Positions 8,754 to 18,900 of a DNA stretch of 64,000 nt are shown piece by piece. The first letter of the stretch is position 1, and the number at the start of each line of letters is the position of its first letter. The notes beneath the pieces are model-generated. The model was not told where the DNA came from. It searched no databases and saw only the letters and a list, made by a program, of their open reading frames with translations. The stretch comes from an uncultured Pirellulaceae bacterium (lineage in GTDB: Bacteria > Planctomycetota > Planctomycetia > Pirellulales > Pirellulaceae): the NCBI GenBank assembly GCA_937981585.1, contig CALJOA010000034.1, positions 38,427 to 102,426 of the forward strand, in the 5' to 3' direction. Both the position numbers and the translations under genes were made by a program.

Positions 8754-9965
8754 TTGGGTTCTGGCCCAATCGGAAGGGTCAAAGGTTTGGTCAAAAGTTT
8801 GGTCAAAGGTTTGATCAAGCAAAGTCTACTCGTCCATCTTCAGCCGAAATCAAACGTGCTCAATCATCTCACTTCACTTGCAAACTGGCCGGAAATTTTG
8901 GCGATTGTTGCACCCCAACAGGCGAAGTTGTTGGACAAGTGGACTATTGTTCTGGTTTTGATTGTTCTGGTTTCCCTGACGATCTTGCTTTTCATTGGTC
9001 AAATGCTCAAGCGGCAGCCCGAGTCACATGTTGATCCGGCGATCATACGAAACTTCAACAAGCGAGTGATTTCGTGGCTGACGATTTGCGCCTTGCTGGT
9101 TGTTGCGCTGTTGCTTCACAAAACCGTAACGGTGGTACTGTTCGGATTCGTTTCGTTTTGGGCGTTGCGTGAATTTATTACGATGACTCCGACCCGTCGT
9201 GGCGATCATCGGACACTGTTCTGGGTTCTTTTCGGATTCACGCCGCTTCAATATGTCCTGGTCGGTTTTGACTTGTACTCGATATTCTCGATCATGATTC
9301 CGGTCTACGCGTCTCTGTTCATTCCCGCGCGGATTGCTTTTACTGGGGATCACAAGCGGTTTTTAGAGCGGACGGCGAAGATCCAGTTCGGTCTGTTGAT
9401 CTGTGTCTACGCTTTGAGCCACGCACCCGCGTTGTTGAATCTGGATCTCGTGACGCTTAACCCGTCCTCGGGCCAGCTTGAGCAATGGACCGGCTCAACC
9501 GCTGGTCTGCTGTTTTTCTTCATTGTGATGGTCCAGATCAGCGACATGTTACATTTCGTTTGGGATCGGCTGTTTGGAAAGCACGTGATCGCCGCGACGG
9601 TCAACGCAACCAAAACTTGGGAAGGCCTAGTCGGTTCGGCCTGCTGTACGTCAGTGGCTGCGATGTTGATTCAAAGTGTCTTGCCGGTGACTCCGTTTAC
9701 GTGGTACGGAGCCGGGTTTATGGCGCTGTTGATCAGCGTGATGGCCTCTTCAGGCAGCATGACGATGTCGGCAATCAAGCGCGATCGGCGGGTTAAAGAT
9801 CATGGAACTCTGGTTCTGGGGCATGCGGGAGTTTTGGATCGAATCGATTCGCTTTGCTTTGCGGCTCCCATCTTTTTCCACGTAACCCGGTTCTTTTTGC
9901 ACGCAGAGAATCGATTTGGCAAGTCGGTTGTCGAAACGGTTGCCCAACTGTTAGGTTCTGTGTAG
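8754..9965 (+). CDS. cdsA: Phosphatidate cytidylyltransferase
   Basis: A 403-residue polytopic membrane enzyme that makes CDP-diacylglycerol from CTP and phosphatidic acid, the branch point of phospholipid synthesis. The CDS signature is clear at the C-terminus: 'SAIKRDRRVKDHGTLV' followed by 'GHAGVLDRID' (KR-x4-KD..HGG-x-DR-x-D, with HAG in place of HGG). Many hydrophobic segments precede it. The track start is TTG 8754; a TGA just upstream in frame excludes a longer protein, but the first codons are a 12-bp tandem repeat and the true start may lie further in. Confidence 0.85.
   Translation: MGSGPIGRVKGLVKSLVKGLIKQSLLVHLQPKSNVLNHLTSLANWPEILAIVAPQQAKLLDKWTIVLVLIVLVSLTILLFIGQMLKRQPESHVDPAIIRNFNKRVISWLTICALLVVALLLHKTVTVVLFGFVSFWALREFITMTPTRRGDHRTLFWVLFGFTPLQYVLVGFDLYSIFSIMIPVYASLFIPARIAFTGDHKRFLERTAKIQFGLLICVYALSHAPALLNLDLVTLNPSSGQLEQWTGSTAGLLFFFIVMVQISDMLHFVWDRLFGKHVIAATVNATKTWEGLVGSACCTSVAAMLIQSVLPVTPFTWYGAGFMALLISVMASSGSMTMSAIKRDRRVKDHGTLVLGHAGVLDRIDSLCFAAPIFFHVTRFFLHAENRFGKSVVETVAQLLGSV
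8777..8812 (+). repeat. Three 12-bp tandem repeats at the start of cdsA
   Basis: GGTCAAAGGTTT occurs three times head to tail (middle copy GGTCAAAAGTTT), with a partial fourth copy GATCAA. Because 12 is a multiple of three, it encodes repeated 'GLVK/SLVK' in the presumed N-terminus of CdsA. Copy-number change would stay in frame. Confidence 0.85.
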
Positions 9966-10004
9966 CAAACCAGATGTTCAAACGCGACCAAACGAAAGCA
10001 ACCA

Positions 10005-10637
10005 TTGGCGAGTCTTAAAAAAACGATCGAGATGTTTGAGTTGGACGTTCCTCCAACCGCTTACCCTCAGTTGAAGCAATACTGTCAGGCGCTTTGGGAG
10101 ATCAACAAAGATCTCAACCTGACGCGGCACACGACTTACGAGAAATTCGTGACCCGAGATTTGCTTGATACGGTCGAGCTTTCGAAATTGATTCCCGAGG
10201 GTAAAGAGGTCCTCGATATTGGCTCCGGAGGTGGTGTGCCGGGGATGGTGTTGTCGATCATCCGCCCCGATTTGAAAATCGCGTTGACTGATTCGGTGGG
10301 AAAGAAAGCCGTCGCGTTGGGGGAGCTTGCCGAAACCGTTGGTGTCAACGTTGAGGTTTACAAATGCCGAGCCGAGGAGTTGCTGGAGGACTTTAACTAC
10401 GACTACACAACTGCACGGGCGGTCGGACCGTTAAAGAAAATGGGAACTTGGTTTGTCGACGTTTGGCCGTCGCTGGGGAGACTTCTCGCGGTCAAAGGCC
10501 CGAAGTGGATTGAGGAAAAAGCCGAAGCCGACGAACTTGGTTTACTCAAGAACGTCGACTTGCGTGTCGTTGCAGAGTATGAGGTCCCAGGGTTGGACTG
10601 GAAAAGCGTCGTGCTGCAACTCAAGGCCTCGCGATAG
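10005..10637 (+). CDS. rsmG: 16S rRNA (guanine-527-N7) methyltransferase RsmG
   Basis: A 210-residue class I SAM-dependent methyltransferase that should methylate G527 in the 530 loop of 16S rRNA. Family features: 'LWEINKDLNLTRHTTYEKFV' early, the SAM motif 'VLDIGSGGGVPGMVLSI' and 'YTTARAVGPLKKM' in the middle, which corresponds to the TARA block. Length is normal (about 205-215). TTG 10005 fits the family N-terminus; ATG 10031 would remove part of the first helix. It follows cdsA by 39 bp. Confidence 0.92.
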   Translation: MASLKKTIEMFELDVPPTAYPQLKQYCQALWEINKDLNLTRHTTYEKFVTRDLLDTVELSKLIPEGKEVLDIGSGGGVPGMVLSIIRPDLKIALTDSVGKKAVALGELAETVGVNVEVYKCRAEELLEDFNYDYTTARAVGPLKKMGTWFVDVWPSLGRLLAVKGPKWIEEKAEADELGLLKNVDLRVVAEYEVPGLDWKSVVLQLKASR

Positions 10638-10681
10638 GAGAATTCAGGTAGCTGTTTCCTGGGCCGGCTGTTTCCTTATTT

Positions 10682-10789
10682 GGGTGGCTGGGGTCGAGCC
10701 CAAGCGAGCCCCCAGTTTTTCAACTGCTGAATGCCCTTTGTGATCTGGGGGCTCCTCGCTCGTGCCTCGCGATCCGACCCCAGCCACCC
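10682..10789. repeat. Palindrome-ended repeat element, family A copy 1
   Basis: This 108-bp unit is bounded by a perfect 15-bp terminal inverted repeat, GGGTGGCTGGGGTCG and CGACCCCAGCCACCC, and has a second internal inverted pair (GAGCCCCCAG / CTGGGGGCTC). It lies in the 612-bp gap between rsmG and the sugar kinase gene. A MITE-like or REP-like mobile origin is an inference; no target duplication was identified. Confidence 0.85.
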
Positions 10790-10836
10790 TGTCGATCGGT
10801 TGGTTGTAGATTTTTGGTTAGCTGTTTCCTTAATTT

Positions 10837-10942
10837 GGGTGGCTGGGGTCGAGCCCAAGCGAGCCCCCAGTTTCTCAACTGCCGAATGCCCTTTGTGATC
10901 TGGACTCCTCGCTCGTGCCTCGCGATCCGACCCCAGCCACCC
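10837..10942. repeat. Palindrome-ended repeat element, family A copy 2
   Basis: A second copy of the same element in the same orientation, 155 bp after the first, with the same 15-bp ends. The duplicated unit includes flanking DNA (GCTGTTTCCTTA..TTTGGGTGG before each copy), so this looks like local tandem duplication of about 155 bp rather than two insertions. Confidence 0.85.
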
Positions 10943-10987
10943 TGCAATCCGACCCGGCCGCCCTGCAATCTGATCCCAGCCACTCAG
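10943..10987. repeat. Degenerate about 20-bp tandem tail of family A
   Basis: After copy 2 come two degenerate repeats of the form CCACCCTGCAATCCGACC / CCGCCCTGCAATCTGATCC. A related tandem tail, longer and cleaner, follows the third copy of the element near 47 kb. The remaining DNA to 11249 holds the sugar kinase promoter region; I see no gene in it. Confidence 0.6.
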
Positions 10988-11249
10988 TGTGATCCTTCGC
11001 CCCAAAGCAAGCAGGATAAGTCGGCAACGGTTGCAAATCGTTAAAGTCGTTGGAGCCGTCAGCTGTGGTGCGTTTGTCCCCGGATTTCGTCCAAGTTAAC
11101 ACCGTCGCGCGGGACCGGATTTAGTGTAGAATCGGGAGCTTTGAAGTCGACATGCGATTGCTGCTTCCACAGATTGCCTCGCCATGATTGATTTCGGCGT
11201 TTTCGAGTGATTCCTTTGACCAAGACTTTTAGATTCCAACCAACCTACC

Positions 11250-12341
11250 ATGCAAATTAGATCAGCTGATGAGTGCCGTTTTGATATTCTTTCACTGGGT
11301 GAAGTCATGCTTCGCCTTGACCCTGGAGACGGTCGTGTTCGGACCGCTCGTACTTTCGACGCTTGGGAAGGCGGTGGCGAGTACAACGTTGCCCGTGGCC
11401 TTCGCCGTTGTTTCGGACTGAGAGCCGGGTTGGTTTCGTCTTTCGTCAAAAACGAAGTCGGCAGGCTCATGGAGAATCTGATTCTCACCGGCGGTGTCGA
11501 TATGGAATTCGTGAAGTGGGTAGACTTCGACGGCTGCGGTCGAGCCAGCCGTAACGGGCTGAACTTTACTGAGCGTGGATTTGGTGTTCGCGCAGCACTG
11601 GGAACTTCTGACCGTGGCTACACGGCGGCGTCTCAGTTAAAGCCGGGCGACATTGATTGGGAACACATTTTTGGAACGCTTGGTGTTCGCTGGTTCCACA
11701 CCGGTGGGATCTTTGCCGCGTTGTCCGATACGACTCCGGGCGTTATCGCTGAGGCGCTTCAGTGTGCCAAGAAGCACGGCACGATCACTTCCTACGATTT
11801 GAATTTCCGAGCTTCGCTTTGGGAGGGCTACGGAGGAAAAGAAAACTGCCAAAACGTTAACCGAAAACTGGCTCCGTACGTTGACGTCATGATCGGAAAC
11901 GAAGAGGACTTCACCGCTTGTCTTGGGCTGCATGTCGAGGGGCTTGATGAGCAGATGAAAGAGTTGCCGATTGAAGGATACAAAAAGATGATCGCCCAAG
12001 CGATTTCCGACTTTCCCAACTTTCAGGCAATCGCAACGACACTACGAACCGTCAAGACGGCCTCGATCAACGACTGGGGCGCGTTGTGTTGGAAAGACGG
12101 CGAACTGCATCAAGCCATCCACCGCGAGAATCTGGAGATTTTCGATCGCGTTGGAGGCGGTGACAGTTTCGCTTCTGGTTTGATCTACGGATTTCTGACC
12201 ACGGGCGACCCTGCCAAGGCGGTCAACTACGGAGCGGCTCACGGAGCATTGGCCATGACAACCGAAGGCGACACAACTCAGGCGTCGCTGGAAGAAGTTG
12301 AGGCTTTGGTTGCCGGTGACAGCGCTCGAGTGAAACGCTAG
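11250..12341 (+). CDS. PfkB-family sugar kinase, 2-keto-3-deoxygluconate kinase-like
   Basis: A 363-residue ribokinase-fold enzyme. The N-terminus has 'DILSLGEVMLRLDPGDG', followed by a substrate-loop 'GGGEYNVARGLRR'; the ATP/anion-hole motif is 'GGGDSFASGLIYGFL' near the C-terminus. The 'YDLNFRASLW' strand is typical of KdgK-type kinases. It would phosphorylate 2-keto-3-deoxygluconate or a similar sugar acid in uronate/pectin breakdown. Two genes downstream lies a sugar-mutarotase-like protein, which fits carbohydrate use. Substrate is inferred from family, not from a diagnostic residue. Confidence 0.85.
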   Translation: MQIRSADECRFDILSLGEVMLRLDPGDGRVRTARTFDAWEGGGEYNVARGLRRCFGLRAGLVSSFVKNEVGRLMENLILTGGVDMEFVKWVDFDGCGRASRNGLNFTERGFGVRAALGTSDRGYTAASQLKPGDIDWEHIFGTLGVRWFHTGGIFAALSDTTPGVIAEALQCAKKHGTITSYDLNFRASLWEGYGGKENCQNVNRKLAPYVDVMIGNEEDFTACLGLHVEGLDEQMKELPIEGYKKMIAQAISDFPNFQAIATTLRTVKTASINDWGALCWKDGELHQAIHRENLEIFDRVGGGDSFASGLIYGFLTTGDPAKAVNYGAAHGALAMTTEGDTTQASLEEVEALVAGDSARVKR

Positions 12342-12479
12342 GCCTGTGGCCTGACGATGGCGCGCCATTGGCTTGATACAGCATCGTTTTTGATGAACGA
12401 TCTGGCTTGCCGATTTTGTTCGGCGCGCTGAATCAATCGAAGTTTTTCCAAGTTATTGAATCTCACAGAGGCTTTGACA

Positions 12480-12662
12480 TTGAAACGTTACAGTGCCCTT
12501 TGGCGTGATTCGTGGTGGGCTTGGATTACGATCGTTGTCTTTGGCTTGGTCGGAGGATTCTTTCACTGGATCTTTCTTTCGGCGCTGCCCATCGCGGTAT
12601 TTGCTTTTTTCTATTTTGGCGTGATGCGATACGACGACGAAGGCAACGGGAAAGAAATGTAG
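12480..12662 (+). CDS. Small two-helix membrane protein
   Basis: About 60 residues, nearly all membrane-embedded: 'WAWITIVVFGLVGGFFHWIF' and 'ALPIAVFAFFYFGVMRY', ending in a charged tail 'DDEGNGKEM'. The track starts at TTG 12456; TTG 12480 is better because AGAGG lies 10 nt before it. It sits between the sugar kinase and the DUF6786-like gene on the same strand and may be co-transcribed. No function can be assigned. Confidence 0.65.
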   Translation: MKRYSALWRDSWWAWITIVVFGLVGGFFHWIFLSALPIAVFAFFYFGVMRYDDEGNGKEM

Positions 12663-12758
12663 GATTTTTTGCGGACGTCAACCTAAGCCAATATGGCTTT
12701 CCAGCCTTCCTCCCCAGTCTCTTCTTTTTGATTCAACACAGTTTGAGGTAAGTCGGAA

Positions 12759-13931
12759 ATGTCAGAAAACACTTTTGGTGAAGACGTTGAGTTTTTGAGA
12801 AAGCACGTTGGTGTCATTGAGCTATCGAATTCAGATGGCGCTAGAGTTGCGATAGTTCCTCAATACCAAGGTCGCACGATGACCTCGACTTCGGGTGGTT
12901 CTGAAGGCAAGAGCTACGGCTACATCAATTACGGCTGCATTTCCAGCGACAAGCACGACCCTCAGGTCAATCTATACGGTGGCGAAGACCGTATGTGGAT
13001 CTCCCCCGAAGGCGGTCAGTTCTCGGTCTTCTTTGAGCCGGGAGCGGAAATGGAGTACGCAAATTGGCGAACTCCTCCGGTGCTTGATACAGAAGCGTTC
13101 GACCTGATCCGGCAGGACTCGGATTCTGTCTCGTTCACCAAAACGGCTCGGTTAGTTAACTGGAGTGGGTTCGAATTTCGCGTCCAGATGGATCGCGATG
13201 TTGTCCTGCTTGATCGTTCTTCGGCGGCTGAGTTTTTGGAAGTCTCCGCTGACGAACTTGCTGGTATCAAGCTTGTGGCTCATGAAAGTTACAACCGGTT
13301 GACCAATGTCGGTGATTCAAAATGGCAGCCAGCGACCGGGTTGATCGGGATTTGGAATCTCTGCATGAACAAGCCTTCGCCCGGTGCGACGCTGGTTGTG
13401 CCGTACCAAAAAGGTGACGTCGAAACCAAAGGAGCGATCGTCAACGCAGATTACTTTGGAAAACTCGATGGATCGCGATTGCAAGTCGATGAAGAAGCTG
13501 GCTTGATCTATTTTCTTGGCGATGGCAACATGCGATCCAAACTTGGCCTCACGTTCGAGCGTGCTCAACCTTGGCTTGGCAGTTGGGACAAAGAGCGAGG
13601 TGTGCTTTCAGTGGTTCAGTTTAACCTGCCTAAAAAGGCGCCAAATGGATATAACAATAATCTTTGGGAGCATCAGGACAAGCCGTATTCGGGTGACGTG
13701 ATCAATGGATACAACGATGGTCCCAACGAAACGGGTGCGAAGCTCGGAGGATTCTTCGAACTCGAAACAATCAGTCCGGCGTTATCGCTTGACCCCAAAG
13801 AATCGTTTACCCACATTCACCGCACGATTCGGATGGAGGGTGATCGAGACGCGCTGACGTCGATCGCTCAGAAGGTGTTCGGTGTTTCAATCGATGAGAT
13901 CGAAAGCAAGTTTTCATCCGCGCCAGCTTAA
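12759..13931 (+). CDS. DUF6786-like protein, probable galactose-mutarotase fold
   Basis: A 390-residue protein with aromatic, beta-rich blocks such as 'YGYINYGCISSDKHDPQVNL', 'GGEDRMWISPEGGQFSVFFE' and 'HLGYN'-like 'VAHESYNRLTN', similar to proteins annotated DUF6786 in planctomycetes, which are thought to share the aldose-epimerase/mutarotase fold. There is no signal peptide. ATG 12759 has GAGG upstream. It lies two genes after a KDG-kinase-like gene, so a role in sugar processing is plausible, but this is inference from context. Confidence 0.65.
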   Translation: MSENTFGEDVEFLRKHVGVIELSNSDGARVAIVPQYQGRTMTSTSGGSEGKSYGYINYGCISSDKHDPQVNLYGGEDRMWISPEGGQFSVFFEPGAEMEYANWRTPPVLDTEAFDLIRQDSDSVSFTKTARLVNWSGFEFRVQMDRDVVLLDRSSAAEFLEVSADELAGIKLVAHESYNRLTNVGDSKWQPATGLIGIWNLCMNKPSPGATLVVPYQKGDVETKGAIVNADYFGKLDGSRLQVDEEAGLIYFLGDGNMRSKLGLTFERAQPWLGSWDKERGVLSVVQFNLPKKAPNGYNNNLWEHQDKPYSGDVINGYNDGPNETGAKLGGFFELETISPALSLDPKESFTHIHRTIRMEGDRDALTSIAQKVFGVSIDEIESKFSSAPA

Positions 13932-14046
13932 GTGTTTTGCCGTAGCAAATTGGTTGAGAACTCGTTCCCACGCAACTATTGACCGCTCAGAACCCGCACT
14001 TACTATATTGCTTTCCTGATTTCACGCCTGATCAAAGCCCGTTTTC

Positions 14047-15867
14047 ATGTCACTTGTCACCATCCGCGAGCTAACGATCGGATTCCGCGGTCCTGTTTTG
14101 CTTGACTCAGTCGATTGCCAGATTGAGCCGGGGCAAAGAATCGGTCTGTTGGGGCGCAATGGCGCCGGTAAAACAACGCTCATGAATCTGGTCATGGGTG
14201 ATGTTGAGCCGGATCACGGCTCAGTTGTGATTTCTCCGGGCAAGCATGTTGCCAAACTTTCTCAAGACGTTCCACAGGATGTGACCGCCCAAATCAAAGA
14301 GGTTGTCGCTGAGGGTTTGCGCGATACCGAGTTACCAGAAGAGGAGCAGTGGAAGCAGCAGAATGACGTCGAGCAGATTCTCTCACGGATGGAACTCGAT
14401 GGAGAAGCCCGGTTTGAAACGCTTTCGTCGGGAATGAAACGGCGAGTGCTGCTGGCGCAGGCGTTGGTTTCCAAGCCCGACCTGCTTTTGCTGGACGAGC
14501 CGACCAACCATTTGGACATCGACGCGATCGACTGGCTAGAGAATTTTTTGCTGCGCTTCAACGCGTCATTGATGTTTGTAACGCACGATCGAATGTTCTT
14601 GCGGAAACTGGCGACGCGAATTTGGGAAATTGACCGTGGCCGAATATTCGATTGGTCCTGCGATTACGACACGTTTCTCATGCGGAAAGAGCAAGCGCTG
14701 GCGACCGAAGACAAACAGAACGCGCTGTTTGACAAACGGCTTGCAGAAGAAGAAGTCTGGATCCGCAAGGGAATCAAGGCCCGCCGAACACGGAATGAGG
14801 GGCGAGTTCGTGCACTCAAGGCGATGCGCGAGCAGCACCGTGAACGTCGTAAGCACGTAGGGACATCCAGGTTGCAGATTCAGGAAGCCGAACGGTCAGG
14901 CAATCTGGTGATTGAACTTGAGGACGTTTCGTTTTCGTATGACGATCGTACGATTTTCCAAAACTTGACAACGTCGATCATGCGGAATGACAAACTTGGA
15001 ATCATCGGTCGAAATGGAGTTGGCAAAACAACGTTATTAAAAGTGTTGCTTGGCAAGCTTAAACCGACTAGCGGCAAGGTGAAGCTTGGGACAAATCTCA
15101 AGATCGCCTACTTCGATCAGTTACGCGATCAGCTCGATGGAGAAGCAACTGTTCAGGAGAACGTGGGAGAAGGTTCTGATGCGATCGTGATCAATGGTGT
15201 CAAGAAACATGTGCTTGGTTACCTGCAAGATTTTTTATTCGCTCCCGAGCGAGCCAGAACCCAGGTCAAGTTTCTTTCCGGCGGTGAGCGGAATCGAATT
15301 CTGTTGGCCAAGCTATTTGCCAAACCGGCCAATGTCGTAGTGCTCGATGAGCCAACCAATGACCTCGATGCTGAGACGCTTGAATTACTCGAAGAAAAGC
15401 TGGTCGACTATTCTGGGACTGTGCTAATGGTCTCTCACGATCGGGCGTTTCTCAACAACGTCGTGACCAGTACGCTGGTTTTCGAAGAAGACGGTTTGCG
15501 AGAGTACGTTGGTGGGTTTGACGATTGGCAACGCCAAGTCGCTCAGCGACGATCGGCCAATAAAGCCGACAGTACGGCTTCTACGAAAAAGAAACCGGTG
15601 TTGCCTCAGACATCGCAGGCAGAAACCAAATCCGATAAACCGCGAAAGCTAAAATTCAAAGAGAAGCAGGAGCTTGAAAAGCTGCCCGGGCAGATCGAAG
15701 AGCTCGAATCGGAAATCGCGAAGTCGCATGAGTTGATGGCTCAGCCCGAGTTTTATCAAAAATCCGGACCCGAGATCGCCAGTGCTCAAGCTGAGCTGAA
15801 GCAGCTCGAAGATTCACTGGCGACTGCGTACGCGCGGTGGGAAGAACTGGAAGAGATCGGTTCTTGA
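14047..15867 (+). CDS. uup: ABC-F family ATPase Uup-like
   Basis: A 606-residue soluble protein with two ABC ATPase domains and no membrane segments. Walker A motifs are 'GLLGRNGAGKTTL' and 'GIIGRNGVGKTTLL'; Walker B with the ABC-F form are 'LLLDEPTNHLD' and 'VVLDEPTNDLD'. The second signature is 'LSGGERNR', while the first is 'LSSGMKRR', a small deviation. A lysine-rich linker leads to a C-terminal coiled coil (about 540-600), the Uup type tail that binds DNA or ribosome. ABC-F proteins act on the ribosome. Monocistronic in this window. Confidence 0.93.
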   Translation: MSLVTIRELTIGFRGPVLLDSVDCQIEPGQRIGLLGRNGAGKTTLMNLVMGDVEPDHGSVVISPGKHVAKLSQDVPQDVTAQIKEVVAEGLRDTELPEEEQWKQQNDVEQILSRMELDGEARFETLSSGMKRRVLLAQALVSKPDLLLLDEPTNHLDIDAIDWLENFLLRFNASLMFVTHDRMFLRKLATRIWEIDRGRIFDWSCDYDTFLMRKEQALATEDKQNALFDKRLAEEEVWIRKGIKARRTRNEGRVRALKAMREQHRERRKHVGTSRLQIQEAERSGNLVIELEDVSFSYDDRTIFQNLTTSIMRNDKLGIIGRNGVGKTTLLKVLLGKLKPTSGKVKLGTNLKIAYFDQLRDQLDGEATVQENVGEGSDAIVINGVKKHVLGYLQDFLFAPERARTQVKFLSGGERNRILLAKLFAKPANVVVLDEPTNDLDAETLELLEEKLVDYSGTVLMVSHDRAFLNNVVTSTLVFEEDGLREYVGGFDDWQRQVAQRRSANKADSTASTKKKPVLPQTSQAETKSDKPRKLKFKEKQELEKLPGQIEELESEIAKSHELMAQPEFYQKSGPEIASAQAELKQLEDSLATAYARWEELEEIGS

Positions 15868-15966
15868 ACGACTTTTGAGGGCGAGGCCGAGCTAAGAAAC
15901 AGAGTCGTTTCTTTTTGAGGGCGCGAAAGCTGAAATGGGTGCTCGTAGGAATTCCAGTTGGAAGAC

Positions 15967-18900
15967 TCACGTTTCTCGCCGTGGCAAGCGTTCAAGTTTT
16001 TCGCGGAGCTCGGCGATTGGGATCGGAGGAGAGTCAAGGTACGGGTTTTGGTACAGGATTTCCCGAAGACGTTTTGGCAAAATATGCTGACGGACTTCGT
16101 TTTCCAACGTGGCCAACCAAGCCGGAAGGTCGATGCCGACGCCCATCGTTGAGCGGGAAAACGCGCGGGCTTCGTTCTTGAGCAGCTCGAACGCGCGAGA
16201 CGACTCCTTGGTAGCGGGTTCCATCATTGCCGGTTCGACCAACGCCTTGAGTCGATCGATTTGCATCTGATGCCCGAACTTGCCTTCGAGTCTTCGGGCC
16301 ACAGAAGCCATCTGGATTGAGTACTTCTTGCGAAGCGTCGCCAGTGAGTGGAGGTACTTGTCCGCCTCGGGACCGACTTTTTCGGTTAGCGATCGGCGCC
16401 ACATTCTTGCCACTGAGTTCTCCTGCTCATTAACCAGAATTCGGTGAGCCCAGACAACCGGTTTTAGGTTCCAGCAAACCCGATCGTACTTGGCTCGCAG
16501 TCGCAGGAAATCAAGAAACATATACAGCGACTCGCCATGATCGGATTGCGTGGTCGTGGTGTTATAGTCGCGATACTCGTTGTAGTTTTCAATCACTGAC
16601 TCAAGGACCAGCGTCAGGTAACGAACGGCTTTTTGCCGTGGCAAGACATGACCGAGTTCATCGAACAGTCTCAAGTCTGGATCACGGGCCGACTGTTGGA
16701 CTTGAGTCAACCAGTGATCGACTCCTTGATGAAGAATCGCACGAATGTTTGAAAGGTGGAGGAACTGTTGCGTGAACAATCCGCCGCCATAGTTTTTGGT
16801 AAACTCGACCAGCTTTTCCCAGGAAGACGAGTCGAGGACCTTCTCGAGTACGCTTAAGCGAAGTGTTTTGCTGTGATCCAACCACAGAATAAGCATCGAC
16901 TCGGTCAGCATCTCGATGCAGTCGAACAATACGGTGTGCGACTCCTTGCTGATCTCTGGGGGCGACAATTCCCCGGCTGCTTTGCGGTCGGATTTCAGTT
17001 GAGCGGTTGATTTGACAAGGGCATCAACCATTGATGAGAACGCGACTTCGAAGACTTCGTCGAATTCAGTAACCGCACCACGACCGATCGGGTTGTTGCG
17101 CTCCATTTCCAGAGCGGTCCGAGTTAAGTCATGGGTTTCGACCAGTAGTCCCAGAGTCGGCATCCGGTCGAGCAAATCGAGAATCGCAGTTTGCACGCCA
17201 CGCGTTCGCACGATCTCCAATGGGTCGCCGCCCTTGGAGAGCGGGACGTATAGGATTGACTGGCTATTCAAATATTCGGTCAATGCCTCGAAGTTGTCGA
17301 CGACAAGTTTCGGGTTTTGAATCAACAGTGCCGCGTAGACACATACCACCGGTGCGCCGCCGTTGCTGGCGTCACGATCATCTGTATCGGGAGCGCTCGT
17401 TCCAGAATCGGGAGCGATCGTGCCAGAATCGGCAGCGCCAGGATCGCCTTGATCGGGTTGGCTCGATTGCGCCGGATCGGGTTCTGATTTGTCAGAGCTT
17501 GCAGCTTCAAATATCAGTGGCTTGCCATCGACCAAGTGATCGACGGCATGGACGACCGCGACGAGCATGCGAATTGCATTTTCGGTTTCGATGCAAGTCT
17601 TAATTGCCTGGTCCTGAAGCGCGTCCTTGTTGAGCCGGTAGCGATCATAGAGCAGCATTGCGTCGTGATCGGATCCGGTTTTGGGAAGCGAATAGCGGTT
17701 GATCGTCCGTAGGAGATTAAACAGACGTTCCCGATTCTTGGTCGCTTGCTTGACCCAAGCCAAAATGATCTCTCGGCGTTTGACCATTCGTTTGGTAATC
17801 GACTCGGTCAGATCTTCTGGGCGGACAATCGGCAGTGGAATCGTTGCCGCGACGGTCCAGTATTCGGCGATTGCGCTGTGGAACTCAAGCCGATCGAACA
17901 CCCGATCGACTTCCGCCTCCAGAGCGTCATCGGACGAAAGGCTGTCGTCAAATACTTCACCCTCAAACCCGTCGTCGGTCGTGTCGAGATACGTGACCTC
18001 GTCGTAGGCGGCTTTGTACAGATCTCGTTCTTCTTCCTCGGACTCGTCGGGGTTATCGGGATCGCCAAACGGATCGCCATCGAGGTTTTCGGGGTCGTTG
18101 AAGAGGTCGGCAAGCGACTCAGGCGGGACGATTTTTCGATTGACCTCGAACTTGGGGACTTCCCAATAGTGTTCCGCGTTGGCTTCGATGAAGTCGTAGA
18201 ACTTTCTGATTCGATTCCAAATCTCTTCCGGGGGGGCTTCTTCAGGATCGGCGTGACGAAGCAAACTTTTCTGTTCCGAGATCCAGCGGTAAAGCAGATT
18301 GTGGAACGAGCTATCGCCCTGTTGCAGCGGAATGAAGTCCGCTTGGGAAAGCCAATGGACCATGATCGCGGTCGAGGTTTTGTAGTCGGCGCGTTGCATC
18401 AGGGCGTCGATCACCAACGTGTAAGCTTTGGGTGAGTCGAACATCTCGGCGTGCTGGGCCCAGAATTCGATGTCACCGGCCGCGGCACCGCCTTTGTGCC
18501 AAAGGTTGAGTGCATCGGCGACCAGTTCAGCGGCGGCAAAGATGTCGTCGGCGTCCACCGCTTCGACCGACATGACTTCGTGAGCAGCGTACTTTCGCCA
18601 CCAGTTGACGATCTCGACGAACTCTTTGCGAATCGCTACGCACATTGATTCGCGGTCGCTGGCGGCGGCTTCACTCCACAACCGTGAACAAGTCGCAAAG
18701 ATTCGGTCCATCGTATCGACCAAATCAAAAACTCGATGGTCGCGGACCGAGTTCTCGACCGCCGGAAAAAGGCTGTAGTTGGCGTCGAAGCCGATGATGT
18801 TCCATGGATCGACGATCGCGCCGCAGTGAATTCCGCGCTTAACCCGAGACATGATTTTGGGAAGCGTCGCAAATGCGTCGTCGAGGTTTCCCTTGGTTGT

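Noticed and set aside
10640-11249. CRISPR array
   Set aside because: There are only two long copies with internal palindromes and no uniform short repeats with unique spacers, and no cas gene.
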